NCBI GenBank assembly: GCA_037129925.1
Contig: JBAXTZ010000001.1
Location: 62,001 to 126,000, forward strand
Direction of reading: 5' to 3'
From: JBAXTZ01 sp037129925
GTDB taxonomy: Bacteria > Bacillota > Negativicutes > JBAXTZ01
DNA length: 64,000 bases
Both the position numbers and the translations under genes were made by a program. The notes under the pieces were generated by a model. That model had not been told where the DNA came from. It was given only the letters and a program-made list of their open reading frames with translations, and ran no database searches. Positions 26,718 to 36,138 of this stretch are shown here, piece after piece. The first letter of the stretch is position 1. Each line of letters opens with the position of its first letter.

Positions 26718-27626
26718 TCAGCAATGGCTGGCCTCTATAAGATACGCATCAGCCCACCAGTAAGGGTATATCAAGCGCTTGGTAACACTGGCGAAACCAG
26801 CGTTTTGCAACTGCTCGCACCAATTATCAATCTTTTGTTCATAGTTGGTCCGTGCCGCGCTACGGTCAAAATAGCCAAAAAACACCGGCAGCAAGAAGCT
26901 TTGCGCGACCACGCCGCCATCCCCGGCATATTCCTGCAGCCCGTTGCGATAGCGGCTGACAATGTGCTGCAACCGCTTCGGCTCATAAAGCGTGGCAAAC
27001 TCCGGCACATCAAATTCAGCAATAAGCAACCGGTCACAACGAGCGCTAATCCACCCTAATAATCTCTGCCGTTCATCCGGCTGGATTGACTGCAGGCTAA
27101 AGGTTGCCTGAACAATATCCCAGAGACCGTGTTCATTTGCTGCTACATAGTCCTGCAGAGTGCCGCAAGTAGCGTTAAAGCTGACTTTTTTTCCAACCAA
27201 GGCGCGTTTGCAGCAATCCAACATCGTTGCTGACGGCTCTAGTAAATCCAGTTGCTCAATATTTTTAGTCAAGGCCGGCAACAGCGCTCGTCCGTCACCC
27301 ACGCCAATATCAAGTAGCCTCAACTGGTCATAACCAGAGTAGCAATCACTCAATAATTGGCTAGTCCGCTCATACAGCTTTACATTCCCCCCGGATCGAA
27401 TAAATTCCGTAAATCCTTCCGGTGTGGCGTAAACCTGCGACTTACCGGCGGCTGCGACCCGTTGCAAATAATTCGCTGCCTCACTGAATAGCAGGTCGTC
27501 CGGCGCCATAGCGCTGGCCAGCAGTGCTTCCTGGATTGCTACAGCATACTTTTCTTCGGCAAACGCCAATATCGCCCGACAAAAATGTTCATCCGCACCG
27601 TCTATCTGAATTTTGTCCAACTGCAT
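26718..27626 (-). CDS. SAM-dependent methyltransferase
   Basis: The 302-residue class I methyltransferase has motif I LLDIGVGDGRALLPAL at about residue 98, followed by LDLLEPSATMLDCCKRAL (motif II acidic residue). A WDIVQATFSLQSIQPDERQRLL segment then resembles motifs IV to VI. The N-terminal 80 residues are helical. The substrate is unknown. AGGAGG lies six bases before the ATG. It converges on the phosphoesterase-rubrerythrin gene with a 21-base gap. The leader upstream contains several nested inverted repeats. Confidence 0.8.
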   Translation of the reverse strand: MQLDKIQIDGADEHFCRAILAFAEEKYAVAIQEALLASAMAPDDLLFSEAANYLQRVAAAGKSQVYATPEGFTEFIRSGGNVKLYERTSQLLSDCYSGYDQLRLLDIGVGDGRALLPALTKNIEQLDLLEPSATMLDCCKRALVGKKVSFNATCGTLQDYVAANEHGLWDIVQATFSLQSIQPDERQRLLGWISARCDRLLIAEFDVPEFATLYEPKRLQHIVSRYRNGLQEYAGDGGVVAQSFLLPVFFGYFDRSAARTNYEQKIDNWCEQLQNAGFASVTKRLIYPYWWADAYLIEASHC

Positions 27627-27639
27627 AAGCCTCCTGATT

Positions 27640-27745
27640 TGAATTTTGCGAGCCCGGTCTGGCGGCTATCTTCAACAGATCAAAGCCTCATCTGTTGCCG
27701 TGGTCGATAACCCTTGCCAGCATGACCCACAATTATTTTATCACG
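27640..27745 (-). other. Structured leader of the methyltransferase gene
   Basis: The 5' untranslated stretch contains a perfect 8-bp stem CAACAGAT/ATCTGTTG (27673-27697), nested within GGTC/GACC and CTGGC/GCCAG pairs. It ends just before AGGAGG. It could be a cis-regulatory RNA. I recognise no known riboswitch consensus. Confidence 0.3.
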
Positions 27746-27930
27746 CTTCCACTGATCAGCGCCATATATTGTGTAATCGTGTATACAAGCGCAGCCAACT
27801 TCGCGATACGCAAAAAAAATCCGCCCCAACGTTCATCACGCTGTGCGGGTTCTTCTTTGTCAGTTGTGCCGCAGTTCACGTGTACCGTGTTGCCACTGTA
27901 CTCCGCAAACCGCTGGGCTGTACTGATTCA

Positions 27931-27997
27931 GTTTTAGGTTATCAGTTTTCAGTTCTCAGCGTCTCCACCGCAAACCGTTAACCGCCAACCGGCAACT
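27931..27997. repeat. Heptamer arrays, GTTxTCA type followed by CCGxCAA type
   Basis: Four heptamers of the form GTTTTCA or GTTATCA (27931-27958) are followed, after about nine bases, by four of the form CCGCCAA or CCGTTAA (27968-27995). The two arms are partly complementary. Confidence 0.75.
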
Positions 27998-28589
27998 GTT
28001 TTGACACGTCTCAATCTCATCAAGTCCGACGGTTGTTCGTCAAAACTTACGTTGACACCGTCCGGCGCTCTCCGGTCGGGCCTACTCACCGTTCGCTTTG
28101 TTAGCTCGCGTTTACGGTGGTCGCGTTACTTTCGTTGCCGCAGTCACTGTCTTAGGTGTCCTGCTCTACTTTGCAATGACTATTCCTTGACCATCATTGC
28201 CTGTTCCAAAAGCTTGGCCGGTTTTACTTCCGGCTGAATGATTATTTTTGAATTTAATCATCCGATGATTTGCTCGTATCTTCGTGCCCGGCGTCATCAG
28301 CTTGCGCCAACCGCCTGTCAGTTTTTCAGTCTCGTTGCTGCTCTTCGGCGTTACCGCCATCAACCATCAACTACTAACTTTCCACTTATTTCAACACGCT
28401 CGTCCTGTGCAACCGAAGAGTTTCTTAAGCTCTCGTCCGGCGCTACTCTGTCCTGCAGTTTTGCCGCTCGCTACAGAATGGTTAGGACTCAGTCCCCCGT
28501 GGTCTCCTCCATACTCGCTTACCGCATGGAGCTCGTTCTACAAAAGGCTATGTCAGCCACCTCTTGCCGTTCCGGGGCGTTAATCTCTA

Positions 28590-28660
28590 TCTGGGGTATA
28601 GGGTATCGGATTTGGAATATGGGGTTTTCCCATTCCCTATGCTCTGAATCCTAATCCCGA
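28590..28660. repeat. Inverted heptamer arrays, GGGTATA type and CTAATCC type
   Basis: The left arm repeats GGGTATA, GGGTATC and GGATTTG. The right arm repeats CTGAATC and CTAATCC. The centre CCATATTCC-like/GGGAATGGG-like segments can pair. Same period as the other arrays. Confidence 0.6.
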
Positions 28661-28764
28661 AGATGATTGTCACGATGCTCTTACTGCGTGCGAGTAAAGT
28701 TTGAAAAAGTTTGAAAGCGTTATTTTAAAATTATTTAAATTTCGCTGTGTAACTCACCCTGAAA

Positions 28765-29985
28765 TCATTTTAAGCTAAATCTGCTGAATATTTTCCACGA
28801 TGCTACTATCGACGGCATGAAATTTTTCGAATGATCAAAAAGAAACGGAATGTACACCAGGTGAACGTTGCCGCCGCTTTCCTTCATTTTGCTATATGTT
28901 TTCTCGGTAATCTGTGCAGGAATTAGCACGTCTGCTTTGGAAGTTAATAAATACAACGGCATCGCAGGTATCCAGTCGTCGGTGTTGTTCTCCGCGACAT
29001 CCCGGGCTGCAGCGCCAATTCGAATGCTGTCAATAAATGCCGGTTGCAACATCAGCGCTGTGTCAGCCTTAAAATCCAAGGAGTCAAGCAAGATGTTCGG
29101 GTTCAATTCCGAAAAATCTTTTTGCACGCACTGGGCATACGGCTCCTTAAATATATCGCTTAAGCTGCCCCATTGATAAATATTTTTATATGAGTAGATT
29201 GCCTTTGCACCAATGACACTACCAGCCGCCAGACCGCCGATTTCTACCCCGCCGGGTTTTAGCAAATACTCCATTTCTGCTGTCATATCGTAAGGACCTT
29301 CCATGAGCGCCATTGCGGTAATATTGTATTCTGGATAACTATTTTGGATTAATCTCCCCATAGCCGATGCCGCTTGACCGCCCGCAGAATAACCGCTCAA
29401 AAACAATTGCCCGTTGGTAGTCCGCCCAAGTTTAGTCAATAATTGTTCAGTTGCCGGAATAATGTCTACGCCATTGGCTGCTTCTGAGGCGGCATAAAGA
29501 TATTCAACAGGATAATCTGTTATCTGACCCATTCCGACATAGTCAGCCAAGGCCACAATATACCCGCGAGTCGCAAAGGTTGACAAAAGCGCCTTGCCCT
29601 GATTTGAATAATCGAGAAATGATGGAGCAGCGCTGTTCTTAAAAATCGTCGCGTGTTGATAGACCAGCAACGGCGCTCTTTGTTGTACGGGAAGTTCAGG
29701 AACAAGAATCATACCGGATACCGGAATTTCTTTTCCACTGTGATTAATTGAAACATAAGTAATCTGGTAACCACGAACTGAATTTTTCGCCGAACCCATT
29801 ATCCCTTTTGCCCAATTTCTGACAAATTTCGAGCTTAAAGCGGATTCAAATAGTGTTTCAATCTCAAAGCGAGAATATGTTTTGTTTTCATACCAGTTGC
29901 TTGTGAGTAAATCCCCGCGCTTTGCACAACAATTGGTTGCAATAAGCAATATACAAAAAACTAGCAGCAATATTTTTCTTGGCAA
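28765..29985 (-). CDS. Secreted lipase / alpha-beta hydrolase (secretory lipase family)
   Basis: The 406-residue protein has an N-terminal hydrophobic signal (KILLLVFCILLIATNCCA) and an alpha/beta hydrolase fold. Nucleophile Ser is in LSGYSAGGQAA (GxSxG). The acid is plausibly in LLTSKADVLIPAQ and the His in FLFDHSKNF. The phrase LPVQQRAPLLVYQHATIF also fits the LIP-type secretory lipases. The start appears to be TTG with a GGGG-type site nine bases upstream. The product is probably exported and acts on acyl esters. It precedes nothing on its strand for about 1.1 kb. Confidence 0.72.
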   Translation of the reverse strand: MPRKILLLVFCILLIATNCCAKRGDLLTSNWYENKTYSRFEIETLFESALSSKFVRNWAKGIMGSAKNSVRGYQITYVSINHSGKEIPVSGMILVPELPVQQRAPLLVYQHATIFKNSAAPSFLDYSNQGKALLSTFATRGYIVALADYVGMGQITDYPVEYLYAASEAANGVDIIPATEQLLTKLGRTTNGQLFLSGYSAGGQAASAMGRLIQNSYPEYNITAMALMEGPYDMTAEMEYLLKPGGVEIGGLAAGSVIGAKAIYSYKNIYQWGSLSDIFKEPYAQCVQKDFSELNPNILLDSLDFKADTALMLQPAFIDSIRIGAAARDVAENNTDDWIPAMPLYLLTSKADVLIPAQITEKTYSKMKESGGNVHLVYIPFLFDHSKNFMPSIVASWKIFSRFSLK

Positions 29986-30017
29986 CTTCTCACTACCCCT
30001 CTTTTCGTTGATAATAT

Positions 30018-31217
30018 TCAGCGGTGCGAAATAGTAGTTTTTCCGACAAAATAAGCGCTGAGCATAACCACCAAGAATAGTGTCAATACGACAACCAAAG
30101 TAATTAGTGGTGTAGCCGGAGATAGTGATACTATTATTATACTCAGGCAGGCCGTTCCGGCATTGATAAAGCTCATTGTCGCGGCACAGTACGCCTTATC
30201 GTGAACGTTGGCCATCGCCATAGTTGTCGCGCTGGAATATTGCAGCGCTATGCCGAGAAAAACTATGAAGCCCGAGCTAAATATTGTAAAAGGGTTTATC
30301 ATATCCAGCCAAAAACAACCGACAACTAGCAAAATGCCGGCACTGAGCGTAAGCACTCCCGACCTGATTAATGTGCCTGGTCTGACTTTGCCGCAGATAC
30401 TCAGCACAATTATATTCCCCGTTATCAACCCGCATGTCAAAATTAAATTTAACATGCCGTAGACATCGGGTCGCACGCCAAAAGTGTTAATCACAATTAA
30501 CGGCGTCACCGACAGAAAGATATACAATACGGCCGATGTCGACCCGACCAAGGTAGAAAAAGCGAGTAATTGTTTGTTTGCAAAAGCGGTTCTGTAGGAG
30601 GCAATTATCTTCGACATATTTATCGCGGTCCGATGCTCAGCCGAAGCTGTCTCCGGTAGTTTCAGACCAAGCGCGGTAATTAACAGACCATACACCGCCA
30701 AAAACCAGAAACAGTACAACCACCCCAGATGAGTTACCAACACACCGCCAATAGTGGACGATATTCCCGGAGATATCGCGAAGGCAATCGCCGCCCAAGT
30801 GGTGATCTTCACGGCTTGCGCCGGAAAATAGTAATCGTTGATAATAATGAAAGTCAATGCCAATCCGACACCAGCACCAAGCGCTTCAACAAACCGACCT
30901 ACTAGCAACAACCCGAACGAGCCCAGCCAACCGGAAAATATGCACAAAAATACACCGAGCACTCCGGTAAGCATACCGCCGCAGATTGTCTTTTTCCGAC
31001 CAAACCGGTTGGATAATATTCCGTAAAACAGCTGTCCGGTAGCATAAGCAAACAAAAAAGCCACAACTGCGAATTGAATTGACGAACCGGACACAGCGAA
31101 AAAAGCGCTCATCTGCGGCAGACCCGGTGCAAACAGCACCGCTGAAACTGTTGCATAAGAAATAAGCAGCAATAACGTAACCGTATTTGGTTTGCTGACA
31201 GCCAACTTGTGTTTCAT
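30018..31217 (-). CDS. MFS transporter, Bcr/CflA-like drug efflux family
   Basis: The protein is 399 residues with 12 membrane spans. Motif A between spans 2 and 3 reads GILSNRFGRKKTICGG, and the antiporter-type stretch GAGVGLALTFIII follows. The start ATG 31217 has GGAGTGAGG immediately upstream; an in-frame GTG two codons earlier is less likely. It lies 27 bases after the ion channel gene and 32 bases before the lipase gene, so co-transcription of channel, efflux protein and lipase is possible. Confidence 0.82.
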   Translation of the reverse strand: MKHKLAVSKPNTVTLLLLISYATVSAVLFAPGLPQMSAFFAVSGSSIQFAVVAFLFAYATGQLFYGILSNRFGRKKTICGGMLTGVLGVFLCIFSGWLGSFGLLLVGRFVEALGAGVGLALTFIIINDYYFPAQAVKITTWAAIAFAISPGISSTIGGVLVTHLGWLYCFWFLAVYGLLITALGLKLPETASAEHRTAINMSKIIASYRTAFANKQLLAFSTLVGSTSAVLYIFLSVTPLIVINTFGVRPDVYGMLNLILTCGLITGNIIVLSICGKVRPGTLIRSGVLTLSAGILLVVGCFWLDMINPFTIFSSGFIVFLGIALQYSSATTMAMANVHDKAYCAATMSFINAGTACLSIIIVSLSPATPLITLVVVLTLFLVVMLSAYFVGKTTISHR

Positions 31218-31244
31218 CCTCACTCCAGTACTGCGCTCAACAAA

Positions 31245-32018
31245 TTATTCGTTTTCAGTTATGTTTTCTGGTTTATCTTCACGCTTTAGCGCGATCAGTA
31301 CCGCATGGATATTATTAATGTCGTTGACAGTCAGCGATTCAAATTTCTCCAGACTTGTGATAACCTGTCCAACCGCCTCCCCGACAAAGCCTTTCTTGTT
31401 CTTGTGCCGCAACAGGAAACTCGCGACATTGGCGGTCAAGGCGCTGATCAATCCTATTCCGATAAACATCAGCACAACGGCGACCATCCGCCCTTCACCG
31501 GATTTGGGCGAAATATCGCCGTAGCCGACAGTCGTAATCGTCACAAACGACCACCACAGCGCATCCTCGAAGTTCATGTTTTCACAGCGCGATATTATTA
31601 TCGTACCCAGCGTCATCAGCATCATCGTCAAAATAAACAAGTAGTGAAAGTCGTTTTTCAGCGCCAGAGCGCCAAATTGAGTAATTGTGCGGGAAAACCG
31701 CGACACCACCCGCAACAGGTAAACAACCCGCAGAACCCGCAACGCCCGTAATCCGGGCATAAACGCTCCGAACGGAATGATCGACAACAAATCTACCAGA
31801 TTGTGCAGGACAAACTTCGCGCGGTTTTCAGCCAAGTATAACCGCACGAAGTAATCAACAACAAACACTCCCCAGACCGTCCAATTAATCAATTTTACAA
31901 CATTTATTTCTGCTGTGTTCAGCGTGCCTTCCCGAGCCAGCACCACATTAGTCAGCACCGCCACTGCCAATAGCGAAATGATGATATTATAGATTATCTT
32001 TAGCCGCTCTCTGCTCAC
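31245..32018 (-). CDS. Voltage-gated-type potassium channel
   Basis: The 257-residue protein has six membrane segments. An arginine-rich S4-like stretch reads LRALRVLRVVYLLRVVSR. The pore loop TTVGYGD is the K+ selectivity filter. A short cytoplasmic tail follows. The start is GTG with GAGG seven bases upstream. It resembles small bacterial Kv channels, without a RCK/TrkA-N domain. It probably sets membrane potential or K+ flux. Confidence 0.88.
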   Translation of the reverse strand: MSRERLKIIYNIIISLLAVAVLTNVVLAREGTLNTAEINVVKLINWTVWGVFVVDYFVRLYLAENRAKFVLHNLVDLLSIIPFGAFMPGLRALRVLRVVYLLRVVSRFSRTITQFGALALKNDFHYLFILTMMLMTLGTIIISRCENMNFEDALWWSFVTITTVGYGDISPKSGEGRMVAVVLMFIGIGLISALTANVASFLLRHKNKKGFVGEAVGQVITSLEKFESLTVNDINNIHAVLIALKREDKPENITENE

Positions 32019-32074
32019 ATTGTTATCCTCAATATTCTGATTATTTCAAAACCATCTGTCCGCTCCGCTTTTGT

Positions 32075-33670
32075 TTATTTAATATAAGCTTCCTTAAAGT
32101 ACATGTATTTCAAGGCGTTCAATTTTAACCCCTGTAATTCAGGCTTGGCTACTAAAACGAACGAGCTGAAATATAGCGGAAGGAACGGCATATCGTCGAT
32201 TAATATTTTTTCAGCAGCGTGCATCTGCGAGTAGCGTTTTACCGTATCTGTGTCATTATTGGCAACCTTGACCATGAAATTATACTTGTCATTCCGATAG
32301 CCGGTCGTGTTTAATGTGTTGGTCTGAAATATCTCCATATAGGTATTAGGGTCAGGATAGTCGCCGCCCCATCCGCCGCTGACCAGCTGATAATCCAGCT
32401 GTTCCTTTTTATGCGTTAGCGCTTTGGATTCCATACTCTCGAGTTTTACGTTGACATTCAGATTGTTTTTCCACATTTCCTGCGCGATCTCAGCCATCGA
32501 CTTGGACATCTCGTTGTTACCAAACAATAGTTTTATTTCCGGCAATCCTTTCCCATCGGGATAACCGGCGCTGACCAACAAGGCTTTGGCAGCAGCGATG
32601 TCATTATCCTTAAACAAATCGCCACCGGTCGCGCGAAAATCTGAGCCTTTAGCAACATCCGGCATCCCGGGTGAAACAAACGCCATAGCCGGGCGCTGAC
32701 CGCCTTTTAAAACTTTTCCCGTGATTAGCGCCCGGTTAATTGCCAATGCAAAAGCCATGCGAACTTGAATATTATCAAATGGCGCTCTGGTCGTGTTGAA
32801 CAAGTACGCAAACGTCGCCATGTGCGGCAGAATCCTCGCCGAACCGGCTTTGGTCAATCGTTCGATTTCCGATGGCGGCGGGCTGTCAGTCATGTCCACC
32901 TGATTGTTCTCATACATTTTCAGCTTGGTTGCGGCATTATCAACGATATAAAACACCAGTTTGTCCGACTTGACCTTGCCGGCATCCCAGTAATTCTCAT
33001 TCTTTACAAATTCCAGTTTGTTCTGGCGCTCGTAGTTAACCAGCTTGAACGGACCGTTGCCGATATAGCTCTTAGTATCATTGCACCACTTGTCATTTTG
33101 GCTGACTAGTTTTTTATTGACTGGCGAAAATATCGGCGCCGCGACCAGCGCCGGCAAATAGCTTACCGGATGAGCGGTTTCTACTTCCAGTGTAAAATCA
33201 TCAACCGCCCGAACCCCGACTGAATTTTCCGCAACTCCGTCTTTCCCCATGTTGTACGCTTCGGCGTTTTTGACGAAATAGAACATCGCGACACCGGGCG
33301 AGGCAAAGCTCGGCGCGAGCGCGGTTTTCCAGGCATATTCATAATCAGCAGCGGTTACGGCTTCGCCATTTGACCACTTGGCATTTTTTCGCAAGTGGAA
33401 AATGTATTTCAAACTATCGGCTGATATTTCCCAACTCTCAGCGCCCGCAGGCTCTGCCGCGCCATTTTCGCTCAAATTGGTCAGACATTCAAAGGCTTGA
33501 AAAGCAATGAGGCTGCTTTGATATTCCATGTTTTTCCGCGGGTCAAGCGATTGCGGCTCTGCTCCGTAAGCATAACGAATAGTTCGCCCGGTTTCCTTGC
33601 CACAGCCAGACGAAAGCAAAGCTGAAGCCATGACTAACATAATCAGCATTACGCTAATGATTTTTCTCAT
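32075..33670 (-). CDS. Oligopeptide ABC transporter substrate-binding lipoprotein (OppA family)
   Basis: The 531-residue protein begins with a lipoprotein signal peptide: MRKIISV, hydrophobic core, then lipobox LSSGC with Cys23. The family-5 solute-binding motifs are present: AYGAEPQSLDPRKNMEYQS near the N-terminus, FHLRKNAKWSNGEAVTAADYEYAWK, and GNGPFKLVNYE. It binds peptides outside the membrane and delivers them to an ABC permease. No opp permease or ATPase genes are in the window. AGGAGTA precedes the ATG. Confidence 0.9.
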   Translation of the reverse strand: MRKIISVMLIMLVMASALLSSGCGKETGRTIRYAYGAEPQSLDPRKNMEYQSSLIAFQAFECLTNLSENGAAEPAGAESWEISADSLKYIFHLRKNAKWSNGEAVTAADYEYAWKTALAPSFASPGVAMFYFVKNAEAYNMGKDGVAENSVGVRAVDDFTLEVETAHPVSYLPALVAAPIFSPVNKKLVSQNDKWCNDTKSYIGNGPFKLVNYERQNKLEFVKNENYWDAGKVKSDKLVFYIVDNAATKLKMYENNQVDMTDSPPPSEIERLTKAGSARILPHMATFAYLFNTTRAPFDNIQVRMAFALAINRALITGKVLKGGQRPAMAFVSPGMPDVAKGSDFRATGGDLFKDNDIAAAKALLVSAGYPDGKGLPEIKLLFGNNEMSKSMAEIAQEMWKNNLNVNVKLESMESKALTHKKEQLDYQLVSGGWGGDYPDPNTYMEIFQTNTLNTTGYRNDKYNFMVKVANNDTDTVKRYSQMHAAEKILIDDMPFLPLYFSSFVLVAKPELQGLKLNALKYMYFKEAYIK

Positions 33671-33691
33671 TACTCCTCCAATATTTCTCCG

Positions 33692-34525
33692 TTACTCGAG
33701 AAAACCCCTGATTACTGTAGCCATTTTGTGCGGGTACTGATACATCAGGCCATGGCCGCCGCCGGCAATCTGAACAAACCAAGCTGTTGGCAATTTTTCA
33801 GCAATTATCCGTGAATTACCCGGCGGAACTATAATATCCTCGGTACCGGTGATGAGCAGCACTTCACTCTTCAGCTGTTCCAGCCGACTGTAACTGCCAC
33901 TCCAGCTCATCAGCGCGTGAAACTGTTGTTCCATGACCGCCGGGTGTGCCGCAATTTCGGGAATCGGAAAAAATTCCAGCGGATTGGGATTTTGCTTAAG
34001 CCACTCTGCCGGAAACAGGCTGACAAAAGCGCGGGCTGAGCGCTCTGCCGCTGTTCCACTGGTGTCGGTAAGCGCCGCGCTGGCGGCTGGTTCCGGCGGT
34101 ATTGAATTTTCCCCGCCCGGACCGCCGGCATACAATACCAGTTTGTCCACCAACAGCGGGTGATTTATTGCCAACTCTTGGGCTATATAGGTGCCCATTG
34201 ACCAGCCAAGAATATGAACACTCTTTATCCCGAGCCCATCGAGTAACTTTGCTGCATCATCTGCAAACAGTCTGATGGAAAATTCCTGGCTGTCGCCTGA
34301 AGTGCTACAAGCTATGCCGCGATTGTCATAAATAATCAGCTGATAGTTTTCCGCCAACACCCGAAGCAACTCTGGCGCCCACATATCCATTGTCGCGCCG
34401 TAGCCGGTTACCAGCAATATCGGTTGACCGCTACCGGCTATCCGGTAGCCAATTTGCGCTCCGTTGACATTGAGCGTTTGCAACGGATATTTTCTGATAT
34501 CAAAAATTTCAAATACATTGCTCAT
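33692..34525 (-). CDS. Alpha/beta hydrolase
   Basis: The 277-residue soluble enzyme has oxyanion-side motif LVTGYGATMDMW, nucleophile Ser in HILGWSMGTYIAQ, acid in LLITGTEDIIVPP, and His in AGGGHGLMYQYP, a complete triad in order. The fold is that of esterase, epoxide hydrolase or haloperoxidase-like enzymes; the substrate is unknown. It lies 21 bases before oppA on the same strand. Confidence 0.8.
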   Translation of the reverse strand: MSNVFEIFDIRKYPLQTLNVNGAQIGYRIAGSGQPILLVTGYGATMDMWAPELLRVLAENYQLIIYDNRGIACSTSGDSQEFSIRLFADDAAKLLDGLGIKSVHILGWSMGTYIAQELAINHPLLVDKLVLYAGGPGGENSIPPEPAASAALTDTSGTAAERSARAFVSLFPAEWLKQNPNPLEFFPIPEIAAHPAVMEQQFHALMSWSGSYSRLEQLKSEVLLITGTEDIIVPPGNSRIIAEKLPTAWFVQIAGGGHGLMYQYPHKMATVIRGFLE

Positions 34526-34604
34526 CTGCTTACATATACCTCGCTTTTATTTAATAAAATCATTTTTCTAAATATTCAATTGTCCAGCTATAAATTGAAC
34601 AATT

Positions 34605-35636
34605 TCAACTGCCTTTTTTTATACCTCTGATTATTATTTTCGCTTCAGCTAACCCGCCCTGAATTGCAATAATTAGCTCGTCGCGCACAACGTCAACAAT
34701 GTCAAAATCAACTATCTCCACACTTACCGATACCAAAATCCCCGTATCGGCATAAGCGGTATAAAAAACCTCTCTTTTAGTTATCGCCGGATTCACAACT
34801 CGTTGTAGTACATCGTTGATAATATTCTTTGTTGTAACTAAATCATTTTCATAAGGTACCGAAAACTCCAGCTTCAGTTGATATTCTTTTGTCGGCCAAG
34901 AATAGTTTGTGACATTATTGTTGACAATGTTGGAATTCGGAATCATCAGCCGGTTGCCATTACTCATCCGCAACACCGTTTGCCGCCAGCTGATGTCATC
35001 AACATAGCCTACTACTCCGCTACCAACGGCAATATAGTCGCCCACGCGAAAAACTCTCGATACAATAATGAATACACCGGAAACCAAATTTCCCAACGTG
35101 TTTTGCAAGGCATACACAACAATAAAACTACTGAACCCCATCGCGGTAACTAAAGGAGTAAGCGAAACTCCCCAATAGTTCAAAATTATTATCGTGCCAA
35201 CAGCATAGATAACAACAGAAACAATGTTTAGCAATATCGAGCCACCCTTGCCGTCTTCAAACTTTAAAAAATGTCTGGTTGCCGTCCGAACATATCTTGA
35301 AAATGCGACTTCATAAATAATTATCGTCTCAGTGACAAATAGTTTTTGAAGAAACTTAATATCCTCCTGAGCCTGGGCGCTGAAGTGATACATGAGCTCA
35401 TACAACAAAATTATCGCCGCAAATGCTGTCGGCACCCAGATGAGCGCACGGGCACTTTTGGCGACAAACGGCAACCAGCGAAATCTGGTCAGTGCTCTTA
35501 GAATCAGCTCCCAGATAACCGCGCGAAATAGTATCAACCCGATGTATAGCCAAAAACCAGTGCCTTTGAACAAAATTAAATTGATCTGCCAGCCATGCTG
35601 ATAATCTATCGTTCCCCAAAGCAATTGATGTAACAT
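34605..35636 (-). CDS. MscS-family mechanosensitive channel
   Basis: The 343-residue protein has four membrane spans and the MscS core. The pore helix is Gly/Ala-rich with GFSSFIVVYALQNTLGNLVSGVF. The beta domain reads FRVGDYIAVGSGVVGYVDDISWRQT, followed by MIPNSNIVNNNVTNYS. It relieves turgor under hypo-osmotic shock. GGGGG precedes the ATG. A copy of the GCAGGA...GGCGAATA element lies 37 bases upstream. Confidence 0.9.
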   Translation of the reverse strand: MLHQLLWGTIDYQHGWQINLILFKGTGFWLYIGLILFRAVIWELILRALTRFRWLPFVAKSARALIWVPTAFAAIILLYELMYHFSAQAQEDIKFLQKLFVTETIIIYEVAFSRYVRTATRHFLKFEDGKGGSILLNIVSVVIYAVGTIIILNYWGVSLTPLVTAMGFSSFIVVYALQNTLGNLVSGVFIIVSRVFRVGDYIAVGSGVVGYVDDISWRQTVLRMSNGNRLMIPNSNIVNNNVTNYSWPTKEYQLKLEFSVPYENDLVTTKNIINDVLQRVVNPAITKREVFYTAYADTGILVSVSVEIVDFDIVDVVRDELIIAIQGGLAEAKIIIRGIKKGS

Positions 35637-35669
35637 ATAGTATTCCCCCAGTGACTATTTCAAAAGATA

Positions 35670-35715
35670 TTATTCGCCACAATTAGAAATAATCCTGCAC
35701 ACTCGGCAAACAAAA
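35670..35715 (-). repeat. Oriented intergenic element GCAGGATTATT...TGGCGAATA, copy 3
   Basis: Minus-strand TGCAGGATTATT, nine bases, then TGGCGAATAATA. It shares about 40 bases with the copy at 7105, including the upstream CCGxGxGTGCAGGATT part. It lies directly upstream of the MscS gene. Confidence 0.6.
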
Positions 35716-35717
35716 AG

Positions 35718-36138
35718 CGGGACCACTTCAAAGACCTCATAAGACGAAATACTGCAATTCGTTACTCATCACGCCTCCTCTATCTCGACTGTGATCGCGT
35801 TGATTTCCATTCTCCACAGAATGGCGCTGGCGGCAATACCCTCAATCTCAACGTTGAGCTTAACTATAACCACTAGATTCGGACGGCACAACAACCAACG
35901 GAACTCCTGGGCGCCGGTTTTTGGCGTCGAGGCAGCATTGGAAGTAACGCCAAAGCTGACATCGCAATCCAAAATCAGCCAATCAGCGCACGCATCCTAC
36001 TATGCTGAGTTGGATTTTTCTTACGAAATACTGAAGAATTTTTTCATCGTCGTTTCACTTAACACCATGGATGCCGATGCCAACAATTTCTTTATCAGCA
36101 AGACCGGCATTCAATTGAGCGTCTGCTGGAAAAATTAG
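35718..36138 (+). pseudogene. 3' remnant of a beta-barrel-like protein gene, frameshifted
   Basis: Two overlapping plus-strand frames join into one plausible beta-strand protein. The first reads YLDCDRVDF and then NTLNLNVELNYNH before a TAG at 35874. After a one-base shift the second reads FGRHNNQRNSWAPVFGVEAA and continues to an aromatic C-terminal strand (TGIQLSVCWKN) ending at 36138. Alternating polar and hydrophobic residues suggest an outer-membrane barrel. No start or signal peptide remains. It lies between two minus-strand genes with no plus-strand neighbours. A sequencing error at 35874 would not restore the missing 5' end. Confidence 0.5.

Larger units (their letters stand above)
27805..28700 (-). 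ncRNA. Putative large structured non-coding RNA, about 0.9 kb
   Basis: This is the longest gene-free interval in the window. Neither strand has a convincing protein. The minus strand shows RNA-like features. One is a GNRA tetraloop hairpin, GGCG-GTAA-CGCC, near 28345. Another is a nested stem GACGGT/ACCGTC enclosing GTCAA/TTGAC near 28030-28075. Many G+C-rich inverted repeats are also present. A terminator-like hairpin with eight T lies at 27810-27850. Its last part (AAGAACCCGC ... GGCGGATTTTT) resembles the terminator of the RNA at 22.8 kb. Two heptamer arrays lie inside (27931-27997 and 28590-28660). The boundaries and the promoter are not clear. Confidence 0.4.

Noticed and set aside
28001..28654. 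Several plus-strand frames of 78-138 codons in the second non-coding interval
   Set aside because: No ribosome sites, no recognisable motifs, Ser/Arg/Cys-rich composition typical of chance frames over structured RNA.
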